The position numbers and the translations under genes are program-made. A DNA stretch of 30,183 nt, taken from contig SABI01000004.1 of NCBI GenBank assembly GCA_009929055.1, forward strand, positions 1 to 30,183. The letters are read 5' to 3'. Shown here in pieces: positions 7,797 to 15,794 of this stretch (position 1 is its first letter; every line of letters starts with the position of its first letter). Origin of the DNA: Spirochaetia bacterium. GTDB lineage: Bacteria > Spirochaetota > Spirochaetia > Sphaerochaetales > Sphaerochaetaceae. Under the pieces are notes generated by a model that saw only the letters and a list, made by a program, of their open reading frames with translations, was not told where the DNA came from and did no database searches.

Positions 7797-8303
7797 TTAC
7801 CCCCACATCTCGCTTAAGGATTTCCCACGAGCTTTTGCAAGTTCCTTAGCATCAAAAAGTGACTCAAGAGCATTAAATGTAGCTTTAACAGTATTTACAC
7901 TATTTTTAGATCCCAAAGACTTACTAAGTACATCTTTGATTCCACAAGCATCTAATACGTGTCTAACAGCACCACCAGCAATAACTCCAGTCCCTGGAAC
8001 AGCTGGGCGAAGAAGAACACTTGCACTCTTATAATCACCAATTATTTCGTGTGGAATAGTTGCTTTTGAAAGAGGAATACTTACCATATTCTCTTTAGCC
8101 TTTTCTGCTGCTTTACGAATTGCTTCTGCAACATCATTGGCCTTTCCTGCACCATATCCAACTTTACCTTTTTTATCACCAACTACAACGAGAGCAGAGA
8201 AAGAAAATCTTCTTCCACCTTTAACTACTTTGGAAACTCTATTTAGCTTGACCAACTTCTCGCTGAATTCACTTTCTTGTTTTCTATCTGACCTGTCCAC
8301 CAT
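7797..8303 (-). CDS. rpsE: 30S ribosomal protein S5
   Basis: S5 lines the mRNA entry channel and helps set decoding accuracy. The 168-residue protein has the double-stranded-RNA-binding-like N-domain (KLVKLNRVSKVVKGGRRFSF, then LVVVGDKKGKVGYGAGKAND). The C-domain has LRPAVPGTGVIAGGAVRHVL and DVLSKSLGSKNSVNTVKATF. The loop that gives spectinomycin resistance when mutated (KVVKGGRRF) looks wild type. ATG at 8303 has AGGGGG nearby; rplR ends six bases upstream. Confidence 0.97.
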   Translation of the reverse strand: MVDRSDRKQESEFSEKLVKLNRVSKVVKGGRRFSFSALVVVGDKKGKVGYGAGKANDVAEAIRKAAEKAKENMVSIPLSKATIPHEIIGDYKSASVLLRPAVPGTGVIAGGAVRHVLDACGIKDVLSKSLGSKNSVNTVKATFNALESLFDAKELAKARGKSLSEMWG

Positions 8304-8309
8304 ATCCCC

Positions 8310-8669
8310 CTAGAATTTAACTCCGGCTTTTCTGGCCCCATCGGCAATACTCTTAACAATACCGTGAAACAGATACCCGTTACGATCAAACACGATTGTA
8401 TCGATGTTTTTCTCAAGCAGCCTCTTTCCCACAATTTCACCAAGCTTAGCTCCATCTTCGACTGTGTTTTTCAAATCTCTCAATGTTGGTTCCATGCTAC
8501 TTGCTGATACAAGGGTGTTACCCGCTAAATCATCAATAACTTGGACATATAAGTGTGAATTGCTTCTAAACACACTCATGCGAGGTTTGGTTGCAGTACC
8601 AAAGATATGCTTTCTGATATGAACCTTACGTTTTGCACGCTTTCTATTCTTATCTAACACTCTGTTCAT
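8310..8669 (-). CDS. rplR: 50S ribosomal protein L18
   Basis: L18 binds 5S rRNA and docks it in the central protuberance with L5. The 119 residues have a basic N-terminus (MNRVLDKNRKRAKRKVHIRK). The conserved core is ATKPRMSVFRSNSHLYVQVI, DLAGNTLVSASSMEPTLRDL, and FDRNGYLFHGIVKSIADGAR with the GVKF end. ATG at 8669 follows AGGATG. It sits between rplF and rpsE in the standard spc order. Confidence 0.97.
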   Translation of the reverse strand: MNRVLDKNRKRAKRKVHIRKHIFGTATKPRMSVFRSNSHLYVQVIDDLAGNTLVSASSMEPTLRDLKNTVEDGAKLGEIVGKRLLEKNIDTIVFDRNGYLFHGIVKSIADGARKAGVKF

Positions 8670-8682
8670 TTTATCATCCTAC

Positions 8683-9225
8683 CTATTTCTTACCGCCAGA
8701 CTTACCGACCTTACGTCGAACGACTTCGTTTTCGTACTTGATTCCTTTACCTTTATAAGGCTCTGGAGTTCGAAGTGAACGAATTTCAGAACTCACTTGT
8801 CCAACACGTTGTTTGCTGGTTCCTGAAACCACAACAGTAGTAGGGTTTTCACATGCAATAGTTAAATCTTCTGGAATCATGAACTCAATCTGGGTTGAAT
8901 ACCCAAGGTTAAGATATAATATTTTCCCTTTTACTTCTGCACGAAATCCTACACCATTTATCTGTAGCTTCTTTGAAAACCCCGTAGAAACTCCAATAAT
9001 CATATTTTGGACCAACTGGCGATACAACCCATGAAAAGAGCGAGCAGGAATGCTATCATCTTTTCTTGTTACAGTAACAACACTATCAGCGACAGCAATT
9101 ATTACTTCTGGACGGTAATCTTGAACCAGTTTCCCTTTTGGACCTTCAGCTGTGACTAAACTATCTGTAACAGTTAATTTCACACCTTTAGGTACTTCTA
9201 TTGGTAATTTACCTATTCGAGACAT
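8683..9225 (-). CDS. rplF: 50S ribosomal protein L6
   Basis: L6 lies near the factor-binding (GTPase) centre, next to the sarcin-ricin loop. The 180-residue protein has the two tandem L6 folds: MSRIGKLPIEVPKGVKLTVT at the start, then the second repeat with GVGFRAEVKGKILYLNLGYS. The C-terminal signature is PEPYKGKGIKYENEVVRRKV, ending GKSGGKK. Length is normal. ATG at 9225 follows AAGGTGGTG, and the rpsH stop is 11 bases upstream. Confidence 0.97.
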   Translation of the reverse strand: MSRIGKLPIEVPKGVKLTVTDSLVTAEGPKGKLVQDYRPEVIIAVADSVVTVTRKDDSIPARSFHGLYRQLVQNMIIGVSTGFSKKLQINGVGFRAEVKGKILYLNLGYSTQIEFMIPEDLTIACENPTTVVVSGTSKQRVGQVSSEIRSLRTPEPYKGKGIKYENEVVRRKVGKSGGKK

Positions 9226-9236
9226 AGTTCACCACC

Positions 9237-9638
9237 TTACCAAATTGTACAGATCAGTTCACCACCGACCTTCTTCTCGCTAGCTTTCTTCCCCGTAATA
9301 ATACCAGTTGAGGTAGAAACAACCACTACACCATATCCGTTATATACTCGAGGCATATCACGGTAACCAGAATAGACTCTTCTACCTGGGGTACTGATTC
9401 TATCAATACCATGGAGGACAGGGTTTTGCTTGTCATCATATTTCAAGAACACTCTGATTGTGTTCACGCCATCTTTATTCACTACTTTTTTGAAATTCTT
9501 CACATACCCTTCATTCTTCAAAATTTTTATAATTTGAAGTTTCATCTTGGAAGTTGGAATCTCTACTTTTTCATGCTTCGCCATGCTTGCATTTCTAATT
9601 TTAGTCAGCATATCGGCAACAGGATCACTTATAGCCAT
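9237..9638 (-). CDS. rpsH: 30S ribosomal protein S8
   Basis: S8 is a primary 16S rRNA-binding protein needed for assembly of the central domain; in E. coli it also represses the spc operon by binding near rplE. The 133 residues begin MAISDPVADMLTKIRNASMA. They continue through the N-domain (KMKLQIIKILKNEGYVKNF) to the conserved C-domain VYSGYRDMPRVYNGYGVVVV and STSTGIITGKKA, ending GGELICTIW. No unusual residues were seen. ATG at 9638 lies nine bases after the rpsN stop. Confidence 0.97.
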   Translation of the reverse strand: MAISDPVADMLTKIRNASMAKHEKVEIPTSKMKLQIIKILKNEGYVKNFKKVVNKDGVNTIRVFLKYDDKQNPVLHGIDRISTPGRRVYSGYRDMPRVYNGYGVVVVSTSTGIITGKKASEKKVGGELICTIW

Positions 9639-9647
9639 GTTTATCTC

Positions 9648-9833
9648 CTACCAGCTAGATTTGGTGACGCCAGGGATTTGCCCTTCGCTAGCAAGCTTCC
9701 GAAAGCAAATTCTGCACATCTCGAATTTCCGCATATACCCACGTGGTCTTCCACACACTTTACAGCGGTTGACCTTTCTGGTACTGAACTTTGGCGTTCT
9801 GTTCGCCTTAATGATCAATGATTTTTTTGCCAT
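9648..9833 (-). CDS. rpsN: 30S ribosomal protein S14, type Z (zinc-binding)
   Basis: S14 is a small-subunit head protein. At 61 residues this is the short zinc-binding form, not the ~100-residue zinc-free form. The ligands are Cys24, Cys27, Cys40 and Cys43 in RCKVCGRPRGYMRKF and EMCRICFRKLA, and the end is the invariant IPGVTKSSW. ATG at 9833 lies 14 bases after the rplE stop. No second, zinc-free rpsN copy is visible in the window. Confidence 0.97.
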   Translation of the reverse strand: MAKKSLIIKANRTPKFSTRKVNRCKVCGRPRGYMRKFEMCRICFRKLASEGQIPGVTKSSW

Positions 9834-9847
9834 CTTATCACTCCACC

Positions 9848-10399
9848 TTATTTGGCGAACGGCATGCCGAGTTTCTTGAGTAAGGCATACCCTTCTTCAT
9901 CATTATTGGCCGAAGTTACGATAGCAACGTTCAACCCACTGACGCGTTCAATTTTGTCATAATCAATTTCAGGGAAAATGATTTGCTCAGTAATTCCAAG
10001 CGCATAGTTTCCATGACCATCAAACGCGTTTGGTTTTACGCCCTTAAAGTCTTTAACACGAGGTAAGGCAATACCAATAAGACGTTCAAGGAAGAACCAC
10101 ATATTGTCACCACGAAGTGTCACTACAGCACCAATTTCTTGTCCGGCACGGACTTTGAAGTTAGCAATAGATTTTCTTGCTTTAGTTTTTACGACGTGTT
10201 GACCAGTAATTTGTTCAAGTTCTTTTACTGCTGAATCAAGAAGCTTTTTGTTAATAATAGCTTCACCAACACCAATACTTACAGAAACTTTTTCAATTGT
10301 TGGAATCTGCATTTTTGAAGAGTAAGCAAATTCTTTGAAAAGTTCTGGAGCAACTTTTTCTACATACGTTTTTTTTAAGTTAGGTACGAATTTTGCCAT
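9848..10399 (-). CDS. rplE: 50S ribosomal protein L5
   Basis: L5 carries 5S rRNA with L18 and forms the bridge to S13. The 183-residue product has KVSVSIGVGEAIINKKLLDS near 38-57, then QHVVKTKARKSIANFKVRAG, ERLIGIALPRVKDFKGVKPN, and the typical end EEGYALLKKLGMPFAK. Its ATG shares one base with the rplX stop (TGATG), a classic translational coupling site. In E. coli the S8 operator lies near this start; I could not define an equivalent here. Confidence 0.97.
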   Translation of the reverse strand: MAKFVPNLKKTYVEKVAPELFKEFAYSSKMQIPTIEKVSVSIGVGEAIINKKLLDSAVKELEQITGQHVVKTKARKSIANFKVRAGQEIGAVVTLRGDNMWFFLERLIGIALPRVKDFKGVKPNAFDGHGNYALGITEQIIFPEIDYDKIERVSGLNVAIVTSANNDEEGYALLKKLGMPFAK

Positions 10400-10704
10400 C
10401 AGATCACATCTCCGGTTTTCTTAGCAAAACGAACTTTAGTTCCGTTTTCTTCGACTTTGAAACCGATTCTTGATGTCTCTCCATTCTTCAATAATAGAGC
10501 AACATTAGAAACGTGAATCGGCGCTTCGATTTCTTTGATACCACCTTGGTCTTGCTGGGATTTTTTCTTCATAGTTTTTTTGACCATGTTAACCCCCTGG
10601 ATTACGACTCTTTGGTTAAGCTGATCAATCTTTAGAATCTGACCAGTTTTCCCTTTGTCTTTTCCTGTAAGAACCTTGACGTTGTCATTTTTCTTCAGTT
10701 TCAT
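10399..10704 (-). CDS. rplX: 50S ribosomal protein L24
   Basis: L24 is an early assembly-initiator protein near the tunnel exit. The 101 residues contain the KOW motif at the start (NDNVKVLTGKDKGKTGQILK), then VVIQGVNMVKKTMKKKSQQD, IEAPIHVSNVALL and the C-terminal GFKVEENGTKVRFAKKTGDV. ATG at 10704 is 11 bases after the rplN stop. Its TGA overlaps the rplE start codon by one base. Confidence 0.97.
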   Translation of the reverse strand: MKLKKNDNVKVLTGKDKGKTGQILKIDQLNQRVVIQGVNMVKKTMKKKSQQDQGGIKEIEAPIHVSNVALLLKNGETSRIGFKVEENGTKVRFAKKTGDVI

Positions 10705-10715
10705 CTCTCTTTCTC

Positions 10716-11084
10716 CTACAACACTTCCGGCGCTAAGGAGACAATCTTCACATAGCCGCCCTCACGAAGTTCGCGAGCAACTGGCCCAAAGATACGTTTT
10801 CCACGCGGGTTATTGTTGGCATCAATGACTACACATGCGTTGTCATCGAACCTGATATAGGTACCGTCAGGTCTTCGGTATTCCTTTTTTGTGCGGACTA
10901 TTACAGCCTTCAACACGTCACCTTTTTTAATGGCTCCGTTAGGAAGGGCGTCCTTCACTGCTACAACAATGATATCACCAACTCCAGCAATCATTCTATG
11001 GCTTCCACCAAGAACTTTAATACACTGAACTCTTTTGGCACCACTATTGTCTGCTACATTAAGGTATGTTTGCATTTGTACCAT
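10716..11084 (-). CDS. rplN: 50S ribosomal protein L14
   Basis: L14 sits at the subunit interface and is the docking site of silencing factor RsfS. The 122-residue protein begins MVQMQTYLNVADNSGAKRVQ. It carries the family signature VKDALPNGAIKKGDVLKAVI and the end REGGYVKIVSLAPEVL. The first ATG (11084) is used because AGGAAGGAG lies seven bases before it; the second in-frame ATG is nine bases further in. The order rpsQ-rplN-rplX is standard. Confidence 0.97.
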   Translation of the reverse strand: MVQMQTYLNVADNSGAKRVQCIKVLGGSHRMIAGVGDIIVVAVKDALPNGAIKKGDVLKAVIVRTKKEYRRPDGTYIRFDDNACVVIDANNNPRGKRIFGPVARELREGGYVKIVSLAPEVL

Positions 11085-11098
11085 GAAATTGCTCCTTC

Positions 11099-11350
11099 CT
11101 ACTTAGCCCGTTCAATGACCTGTTCAAGACGCCAGCTTTTATCTTTGCTGATTGGGCGACATTCAACTACACGAACAGTGTCACCAATACCTGCATCATT
11201 CTTTTCATCATGTGCCTTCACTTTCTTAGTTACAGTCACATACTTCTTATAAAGAGGATGCAATCTTCTTGTTGAAACCGACACAACGATAGTTTTATCC
11301 ATCTTATCGCTGGTGACTACACCGGTATACCGTTTCTTATTAGCTTCCAT
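11099..11350 (-). CDS. rpsQ: 30S ribosomal protein S17
   Basis: S17 is a primary 16S rRNA binder with an OB fold. The 83 residues are MEANKKRYTGVVTSDKMDKT, then IVVSVSTRRLHPLYKKYVTV and the conserved AHDEKNDAGIGDTVRVVECR, ending LEQVIERAK. ATG at 11350 is preferred although its GAGG site is ten bases upstream. An in-frame TTG at 11359 would leave only a one-to-two-base spacing. The rpmC stop lies 16 bases upstream. Confidence 0.95.
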   Translation of the reverse strand: MEANKKRYTGVVTSDKMDKTIVVSVSTRRLHPLYKKYVTVTKKVKAHDEKNDAGIGDTVRVVECRPISKDKSWRLEQVIERAK

Positions 11351-11366
11351 TAGATGCAAACCTCAC

Positions 11367-11573
11367 TTATTTAGAATTCTGTCGTATGCCAAGAGCATAC
11401 TCATGGATGAGGGTATTAAGGCGAGCGATATTCCGTTTAGTAGTTCTCACTGCTAAAGGGTTTTCGACATGTCCAAGAACCTTAGCCATTCTTAAATCTA
11501 ATGCTTCTTTTCGAAGCTTTTCTCTCTTGGCGACCAACTCTGCATAGGTTAAATCGTTATATGAATTCTTCAT
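11367..11573 (-). CDS. rpmC: 50S ribosomal protein L29
   Basis: L29 is a two-helix protein at the tunnel exit, where trigger factor and SRP dock. The 68-residue sequence has the family pattern DLTYAELVAKREKLRKEALD then LRMAKVLGHVENPLAVRTTK and RNIARLNTLIHEYALG. ATG at 11573 overlaps a short AGTAGGAT site, with the rplP stop three bases upstream. Length is slightly above the usual 60-66. Confidence 0.95.
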   Translation of the reverse strand: MKNSYNDLTYAELVAKREKLRKEALDLRMAKVLGHVENPLAVRTTKRNIARLNTLIHEYALGIRQNSK

Positions 11574-11576
11574 ATC

Positions 11577-11993
11577 CTACTCCACTTCTCTTCTGGCAAC
11601 AAACTTGGTCTTAATTGGGAGTTTAGAAGCAGCAAGTTTTAATGCTTCTCGAGCCAAAGCCTCATCTACTCCACCCATCTCAAACATCAATGCACCAGTT
11701 TTTACTACAGCGACCCAGCCTTCTGGATTTCCTTTTCCTTTCCCCTGTCTGGTTTCAGCAGGTTTTTTTGTAAAAGGCATATCAGGGAAAATCCTGATCC
11801 ATACTTTACCACCACGTTTGATGTGACGGGTCATTGCGATACGAGCTGCTTCTATTTGACGGTTGGTAATCCATCTTGGTTCAAGGGCCATAAGGCCAAA
11901 TTCACCAAATGCTAAATAGTTACCACGATGAGCAACACCGTCTCTAGTACCTCTTTGTCGTTTCCTGAATTTTACTCTTTTTGGACTCAGCAT
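11577..11993 (-). CDS. rplP: 50S ribosomal protein L16
   Basis: L16 helps position A-site tRNA and is a late assembly protein. The 138 residues start MLSPKRVKFRKRQRGTRDGV and show LAFGEFGLMALEPRWITNRQ, the motif IRIFPDMPFTKKPAETRQGK, and GKGNPEGWVAVVKTGALMFE with VDEALAREALKLAASKLPIK. Everything expected is present. ATG at 11993 is six bases after the rpsC stop. Confidence 0.97.
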   Translation of the reverse strand: MLSPKRVKFRKRQRGTRDGVAHRGNYLAFGEFGLMALEPRWITNRQIEAARIAMTRHIKRGGKVWIRIFPDMPFTKKPAETRQGKGKGNPEGWVAVVKTGALMFEMGGVDEALAREALKLAASKLPIKTKFVARREVE

Positions 11994-11999
11994 GTTGTA

Positions 12000-12713
12000 C
12001 TAACTCCTATTTTCAACGTTCTGCGCCTTCTCACGTGCACTTTTGCGCACTAGAAGACCAGCATCGTCTTTGTTCGATTTATCGAGTATCTCACCATTGT
12101 ACACCCATACTTTCACACCAATAACACCAAAAGTAGTATTTGCTTGAGCAAATCCATAATCGATGTCACTTCGTAGCGTATGTAATGGAATTCTTCCATC
12201 TTTTAACCACTCTGATCCAGCGATTTCCTTTCCGCCTAAACGTCCAGATACTTTGATCTTTATCCCTTGAGCACCAGCTTGCATAGCTTTACTAATTGCC
12301 ATTTTAAGCGCTCTTCTGTGTGAACCACGGTTAGTAAGTTGGCGAGCTACATTTGCTGCAACAAGTTGAGCATCAGCTTCAGGCTTTTTGATCTCTTTGA
12401 TCTTAATTTGAACCTTTTTATCGGTAACACCTTGAAGTCGAGCACCAAGCTTTTCTACGTTAGATCCTTTAGCACCAATAATAATACCAGGACGACTTGT
12501 TGATATTGTTAAGGAAACTCTCTGTGGTTTTCTTACAATTTCAACGTCTGCAATCTCGGCACCTTGTACTTCAGGACAGGTAAGTAACACTTTTCTGAGT
12601 TTTAAATCCTCATGAAGGGTTGCTGCATATTCTCTAGGATCAACATACCATTTTGATTTCCAGGTCTTGTTGATTCCCAACCTTAGTCCAATTGGATTAC
12701 ATTTTTGACCCAT
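12000..12713 (-). CDS. rpsC: 30S ribosomal protein S3
   Basis: S3 lines the mRNA entry tunnel and has helicase activity with S4 and S5. The 237-residue protein begins MGQKCNPIGLRLGINKTWKS. Its type-2 KH domain has RPGIIIGAKGSNVEKLGARL near residues 74-93, and the C-domain has GGKEIAGSEWLKDGRIPLHT and FGVIGVKVWVYNGEIL. A short basic tail follows. ATG at 12713 directly abuts the rplV stop with no gap, implying coupled translation. Confidence 0.97.
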   Translation of the reverse strand: MGQKCNPIGLRLGINKTWKSKWYVDPREYAATLHEDLKLRKVLLTCPEVQGAEIADVEIVRKPQRVSLTISTSRPGIIIGAKGSNVEKLGARLQGVTDKKVQIKIKEIKKPEADAQLVAANVARQLTNRGSHRRALKMAISKAMQAGAQGIKIKVSGRLGGKEIAGSEWLKDGRIPLHTLRSDIDYGFAQANTTFGVIGVKVWVYNGEILDKSNKDDAGLLVRKSAREKAQNVENRS

Positions 12714-13070
12714 TTACTTACCCACCTTTTCGTCAAGCACAACAGTGATATGACACTGTCTTTTTAAGAGGATGTCACGACGTCCATGAGATCTTGGCCA
12801 TACACGCTTCATACGTGGACCATCATCTACAAATAGTTGTGCAACTACTAACTGCTCTTCATCAAGTTTTTTATTGAGGTTCATTGCGTTTGCTGCAGCT
12901 GACTTTACTACTTTTTTAAGGAGTAAAGCTCCTTTTTGAGGAAGAGCATCTAAAATCGCAATAGCATCCACATAGGATCTACTTCTCACCAAGTCGGCAA
13001 CAGGGCGGACTTTGGAGGGTGAAGAGGGTAAATATTTAGCAATTGCTTTAAAACCTTTCTTATCTGCCAT
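12714..13070 (-). CDS. rplV: 50S ribosomal protein L22
   Basis: L22 sends a beta-hairpin into the exit tunnel, where macrolides bind. The 118 residues show FKAIAKYLPSSPSKVRPVAD, the helical core VDAIAILDALPQKGALLLKK, SAAANAMNLNKKL, and the tunnel hairpin FVDDGPRMKRVWPRSHGRRD ending HITVVLDEKVGK. No insertion or deletion is evident in the hairpin. ATG at 13070 lies 12 bases after the rpsS stop. Confidence 0.96.
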   Translation of the reverse strand: MADKKGFKAIAKYLPSSPSKVRPVADLVRSRSYVDAIAILDALPQKGALLLKKVVKSAAANAMNLNKKLDEEQLVVAQLFVDDGPRMKRVWPRSHGRRDILLKRQCHITVVLDEKVGK

Positions 13071-13082
13071 ATTCTACACCTA

Positions 13083-13361
13083 CTACCTTCTACCTTTCTT
13101 ATCGCTAGCAGCATGACCACGGAACAATCTTGTTGGTGAAAATTCACCAAGTTTATGTCCTACAAGGTTTTCTGTGACAAACACAGGAACCCAAGTCTTG
13201 CCGTTATAGACAGAAATAGTATAGCCAACCATCTCGGGGATGATCGTTGATGTGCGTGAGTACGTCTTGATCATAGCTTTCTTACCCGATTTGTTGGATT
13301 CTGAAATCCTCTTGTAGAGTTTTTTCTCAATAAAAGGACCTTTTTTGATTGACCTAGCCAC
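13083..13361 (-). CDS. rpsS: 30S ribosomal protein S19
   Basis: S19 is a head protein that contacts S13 and the A-site finger. The 92 residues are the canonical MARSIKKGPFIEKKLYKRIS, then IKTYSRTSTIIPEMVGYTIS, WVPVFVTENLVGHKLGEFSP and TRLFRGHAASDKKGRR. The start codon is GTG at 13361, with AGGAG eight bases upstream. No ATG gives the right N-terminus, so the GTG is well supported. Confidence 0.97.
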   Translation of the reverse strand: MARSIKKGPFIEKKLYKRISESNKSGKKAMIKTYSRTSTIIPEMVGYTISVYNGKTWVPVFVTENLVGHKLGEFSPTRLFRGHAASDKKGRR

Positions 13362-13372
13362 TTTTTCTACTC

Positions 13373-14197
13373 CTACTTACGCTTTTTCACGATGAAACTA
13401 CCCGAAGGCTTTTTCTTACTACGTGTTTTAAACCCTTTAGTTTGAACTCCCCATGGGGTAACAGGGTGACGTCCACCGGATGTCTTTCCTTCACCACCAC
13501 CGTGTGGGTGATCAACTGGGTTCATAACTACACCACGAACTTTTGGTCGTCTGCCTAGCCATCTGGCTCTACCAGCTTTTCCAAGAGTCACGTTCATGTG
13601 ATCGTCATTTCCCAATGCACCTAAAGTTGCTGAACATTCAGCAAAAACCATTCGCATTTCACCTGAGGGGAGTTTAAGAGTAACATAGTCACCCTCTTTA
13701 GCAACAATAGTAGCACCTAATCCAGCACTTCTTACTAGTTGCCCACCTCGACCTAGTTGCAATTCAACATTATGAACGGTAAGACCGAGAGGAATATTGC
13801 GTAGTGGAAGTGTGTTTCCAACTTCTAAAGGAGCATCAGGACCACTAACTACTTTGGTTCCAACTTTAATCCCTTTAGGGGCTAGAATATATCGTTTTTC
13901 CCCATCTACATAGAATACAAGTGCAATATTTGCGCTTCTATTTGGGTCATATTCAATAGTTTTAACAGTCCCAGGAATACCAACTTTATCTCTTTTAAAA
14001 TCGATAATACGATAAGCTCTTTTATGTCCACCACCACGACGTCGCACACTAATTCGACCATATGTATCACGACCAGCATTTTTACTAAGTTTAGTAGTAA
14101 GTGCTTTTTCGCTTCTATTAGTAGTCAATTCATCAAACACCAATGTTGTCTTCTGGCGCAACCCAGGAGTGTATGGTTTGTATTTCTTTAATGCCAT
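13373..14197 (-). CDS. rplB: 50S ribosomal protein L2
   Basis: L2 is one of the most conserved ribosomal proteins and supports peptidyl transfer and subunit association. The 274-residue sequence starts MALKKYKPYTPGLRQKTTLV. It has RRRGGGHKRAYRIIDFKRDK at 52-71, GDYVTLKLPSGEMRMV, and the invariant MNPVDHPHGGGEG at 225-237, whose His230 matches the functional His229 of E. coli. The end is SGSFIVKKRK. ATG at 14197 has AGGAGG upstream. Confidence 0.98.
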   Translation of the reverse strand: MALKKYKPYTPGLRQKTTLVFDELTTNRSEKALTTKLSKNAGRDTYGRISVRRRGGGHKRAYRIIDFKRDKVGIPGTVKTIEYDPNRSANIALVFYVDGEKRYILAPKGIKVGTKVVSGPDAPLEVGNTLPLRNIPLGLTVHNVELQLGRGGQLVRSAGLGATIVAKEGDYVTLKLPSGEMRMVFAECSATLGALGNDDHMNVTLGKAGRARWLGRRPKVRGVVMNPVDHPHGGGEGKTSGGRHPVTPWGVQTKGFKTRSKKKPSGSFIVKKRK

Positions 14198-14206
14198 GTC
14201 TTCCTC

Positions 14207-14509
14207 CTATAGTCCTTCAACGGCCTGAATAACATCACCTTTGCTTAATGTGACGATCGCCTTTTTCCAATCTCCGGTAGTTCCTGCAATATGCCCGCCT
14301 TTTCCGCGAGTATATTTAGGCTTACCTTTCACAGACACGATATTTACTTTTACAGGGGTGACTTTAAACAACTCTTTTACTGCTGTAGCAATTTGGAATT
14401 TGTTTGCATTCATCGCCACTTTAAACGTGTACTTCTTTTCTGCTAACTCCCTGGCAATATTTGACTTTTCGGTCAGCACAGGTTGTATGATTACTTGATC
14501 TGCTCTCAC
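14207..14509 (-). CDS. rplW: 50S ribosomal protein L23
   Basis: L23 forms the docking site for trigger factor and SRP at the tunnel exit. From GTG at 14509 it is 100 residues: MRADQVIIQPVLTEKSNIAR, then KYTFKVAMNANKFQIATAVK, ELFKVTPVKVNIVSVKGKPK and the loop RGKGGHIAGTTGDWKKAIVT, ending DVIQAVEGL. An upstream in-frame GTG at 14530 is rejected because it overlaps rplD. An AAGAGG site lies six bases before 14509. Confidence 0.94.
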   Translation of the reverse strand: MRADQVIIQPVLTEKSNIARELAEKKYTFKVAMNANKFQIATAVKELFKVTPVKVNIVSVKGKPKYTRGKGGHIAGTTGDWKKAIVTLSKGDVIQAVEGL

Positions 14510-14519
14510 ATTACACCTC

Positions 14520-15149
14520 TTATTTATCACCGAAGAATTCGTTGAGATTCATCGCGGCGCCTTCAAGCATTAATAACTTTCTTCCGTAAAGCAATTCCTT
14601 TGCAGAAAGCTTGTCATAGGAAAGCACTCTTAAGTAGGGGATGTTCTTAGCTGCTCTTCGCATCATCACATCATCATCTTTTAATATTAAGACTGTCCGC
14701 TTTTTATCAGTAACAAAGGTGTTTACAATAACTGCAAGATCCTTTGTTCGACCATTTTCAATGGTGAAATTCTCAACAACTACTAATCTTTCTTCACTCA
14801 CTGATAATGAGAGCAATGACTTCATAGCAAGTCGTTTCATCTTCTTAGGGATTGTATAGCTGTAATCTCTAGGTTTTGGCCCAAAGATTGTACCACCGCC
14901 AACCCAAATTGGAGATTTTTTATCTCCAGCTCGAGCATTACCAGTTCCCTTCTGTTTGTATGGTTTTGAGTTACTGTAGTTTACTTCACCTCTAGTTTTA
15001 GTACTAGCAGTACCAACACGTCGGTTAGCTGCTTCATTATTAATCGCGTTGTAGATTGATCCATCACTCACTTCACGATTAAATACTGCATCATTGAGAG
15101 TAACCGAACGTAACTCTTCTCCTTTAATTGAAAAGACCTTTGTTTCCAT
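14520..15149 (-). CDS. rplD: 50S ribosomal protein L4
   Basis: L4 has a long loop that lines the exit tunnel; in E. coli it also represses the S10 operon at transcription and translation. The 209-residue protein has NEAANRRVGTASTKTRGEVN and the tunnel loop YSNSKPYKQKGTGNARAGDK followed by PIWVGGGTIFGPKPRDYSY. The globular C-domain has AKNIPYLRVLSYDKLSAKEL. ATG at 15149 has AGAGGCGAG upstream. Whether it represses the tuf-rpsJ unit here is unknown; there is no E. coli-like S10 leader. Confidence 0.97.
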   Translation of the reverse strand: METKVFSIKGEELRSVTLNDAVFNREVSDGSIYNAINNEAANRRVGTASTKTRGEVNYSNSKPYKQKGTGNARAGDKKSPIWVGGGTIFGPKPRDYSYTIPKKMKRLAMKSLLSLSVSEERLVVVENFTIENGRTKDLAVIVNTFVTDKKRTVLILKDDDVMMRRAAKNIPYLRVLSYDKLSAKELLYGRKLLMLEGAAMNLNEFFGDK

Positions 15150-15158
15150 TTCTCGCCT

Positions 15159-15779
15159 CTACTTCTTCTTCGCTTTCTTCACGATGACTATGCTCTGGGC
15201 GGGTCCAGGAATTGCACCTTTCACCAAAAGAACTTGCATCTGTTCATCAACACGGACAACACGAAGATTCTGCACGGTTACTTTATCAGTACCCATACGT
15301 CCAGCCATCTTTTTACCTTTAAAGGTTCTTGATGGGCTAGATGACATCGCTGTTCCCCCGATATCTCGGTGAAACTTAGATCCGTGTGTAGCACGACCGC
15401 CAGCAAAACCATGCCGTTTCATACCACCCTGAAATCCTTTTCCTTTTGATGTACCAACAACGTCTACGAATAAGACATCCTTAAATACATCAACCTTTAG
15501 AACTTCCCCTACGGCTGCCTCTTTATCAAAGTCTCGCATCTCTACTAATGTTTTCTTTGGTTCACATACATCAGTAAATTGCCCAGCATATGGTTTAGTG
15601 GTCTGGCTCTTCTTTTTATCAAATGAGCCTAATACACAAGAATTGTAACCATTCTTTTCGATGGTACGATTCTCGATAACCACATTGTCCTCTATTTTTA
15701 TTACTGTCACAGGAGTTAAACGACCGTTGTCGTCAAAGACCTGTGTCATTCCTATTTTTTTTCCGATAAGCCCTAACAT
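15159..15779 (-). CDS. rplC: 50S ribosomal protein L3
   Basis: L3 starts large-subunit assembly and reaches the peptidyl-transferase centre. The 206 residues start MLGLIGKKIGMTQVFDDNGR. They carry the signature KGKGFQGGMKRHGFAGGRAT followed by HGSKFHRDIGGTAMSSSPSR and GKKMAGRMGTDKVTVQNLRV. The glutamine in FQGGMKRHG matches the one methylated by PrmB in E. coli. ATG at 15779 lies 15 bases after the rpsJ stop. Confidence 0.97.
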   Translation of the reverse strand: MLGLIGKKIGMTQVFDDNGRLTPVTVIKIEDNVVIENRTIEKNGYNSCVLGSFDKKKSQTTKPYAGQFTDVCEPKKTLVEMRDFDKEAAVGEVLKVDVFKDVLFVDVVGTSKGKGFQGGMKRHGFAGGRATHGSKFHRDIGGTAMSSSPSRTFKGKKMAGRMGTDKVTVQNLRVVRVDEQMQVLLVKGAIPGPAQSIVIVKKAKKK

Positions 15780-15794
15780 CTCTTACCTCAACTA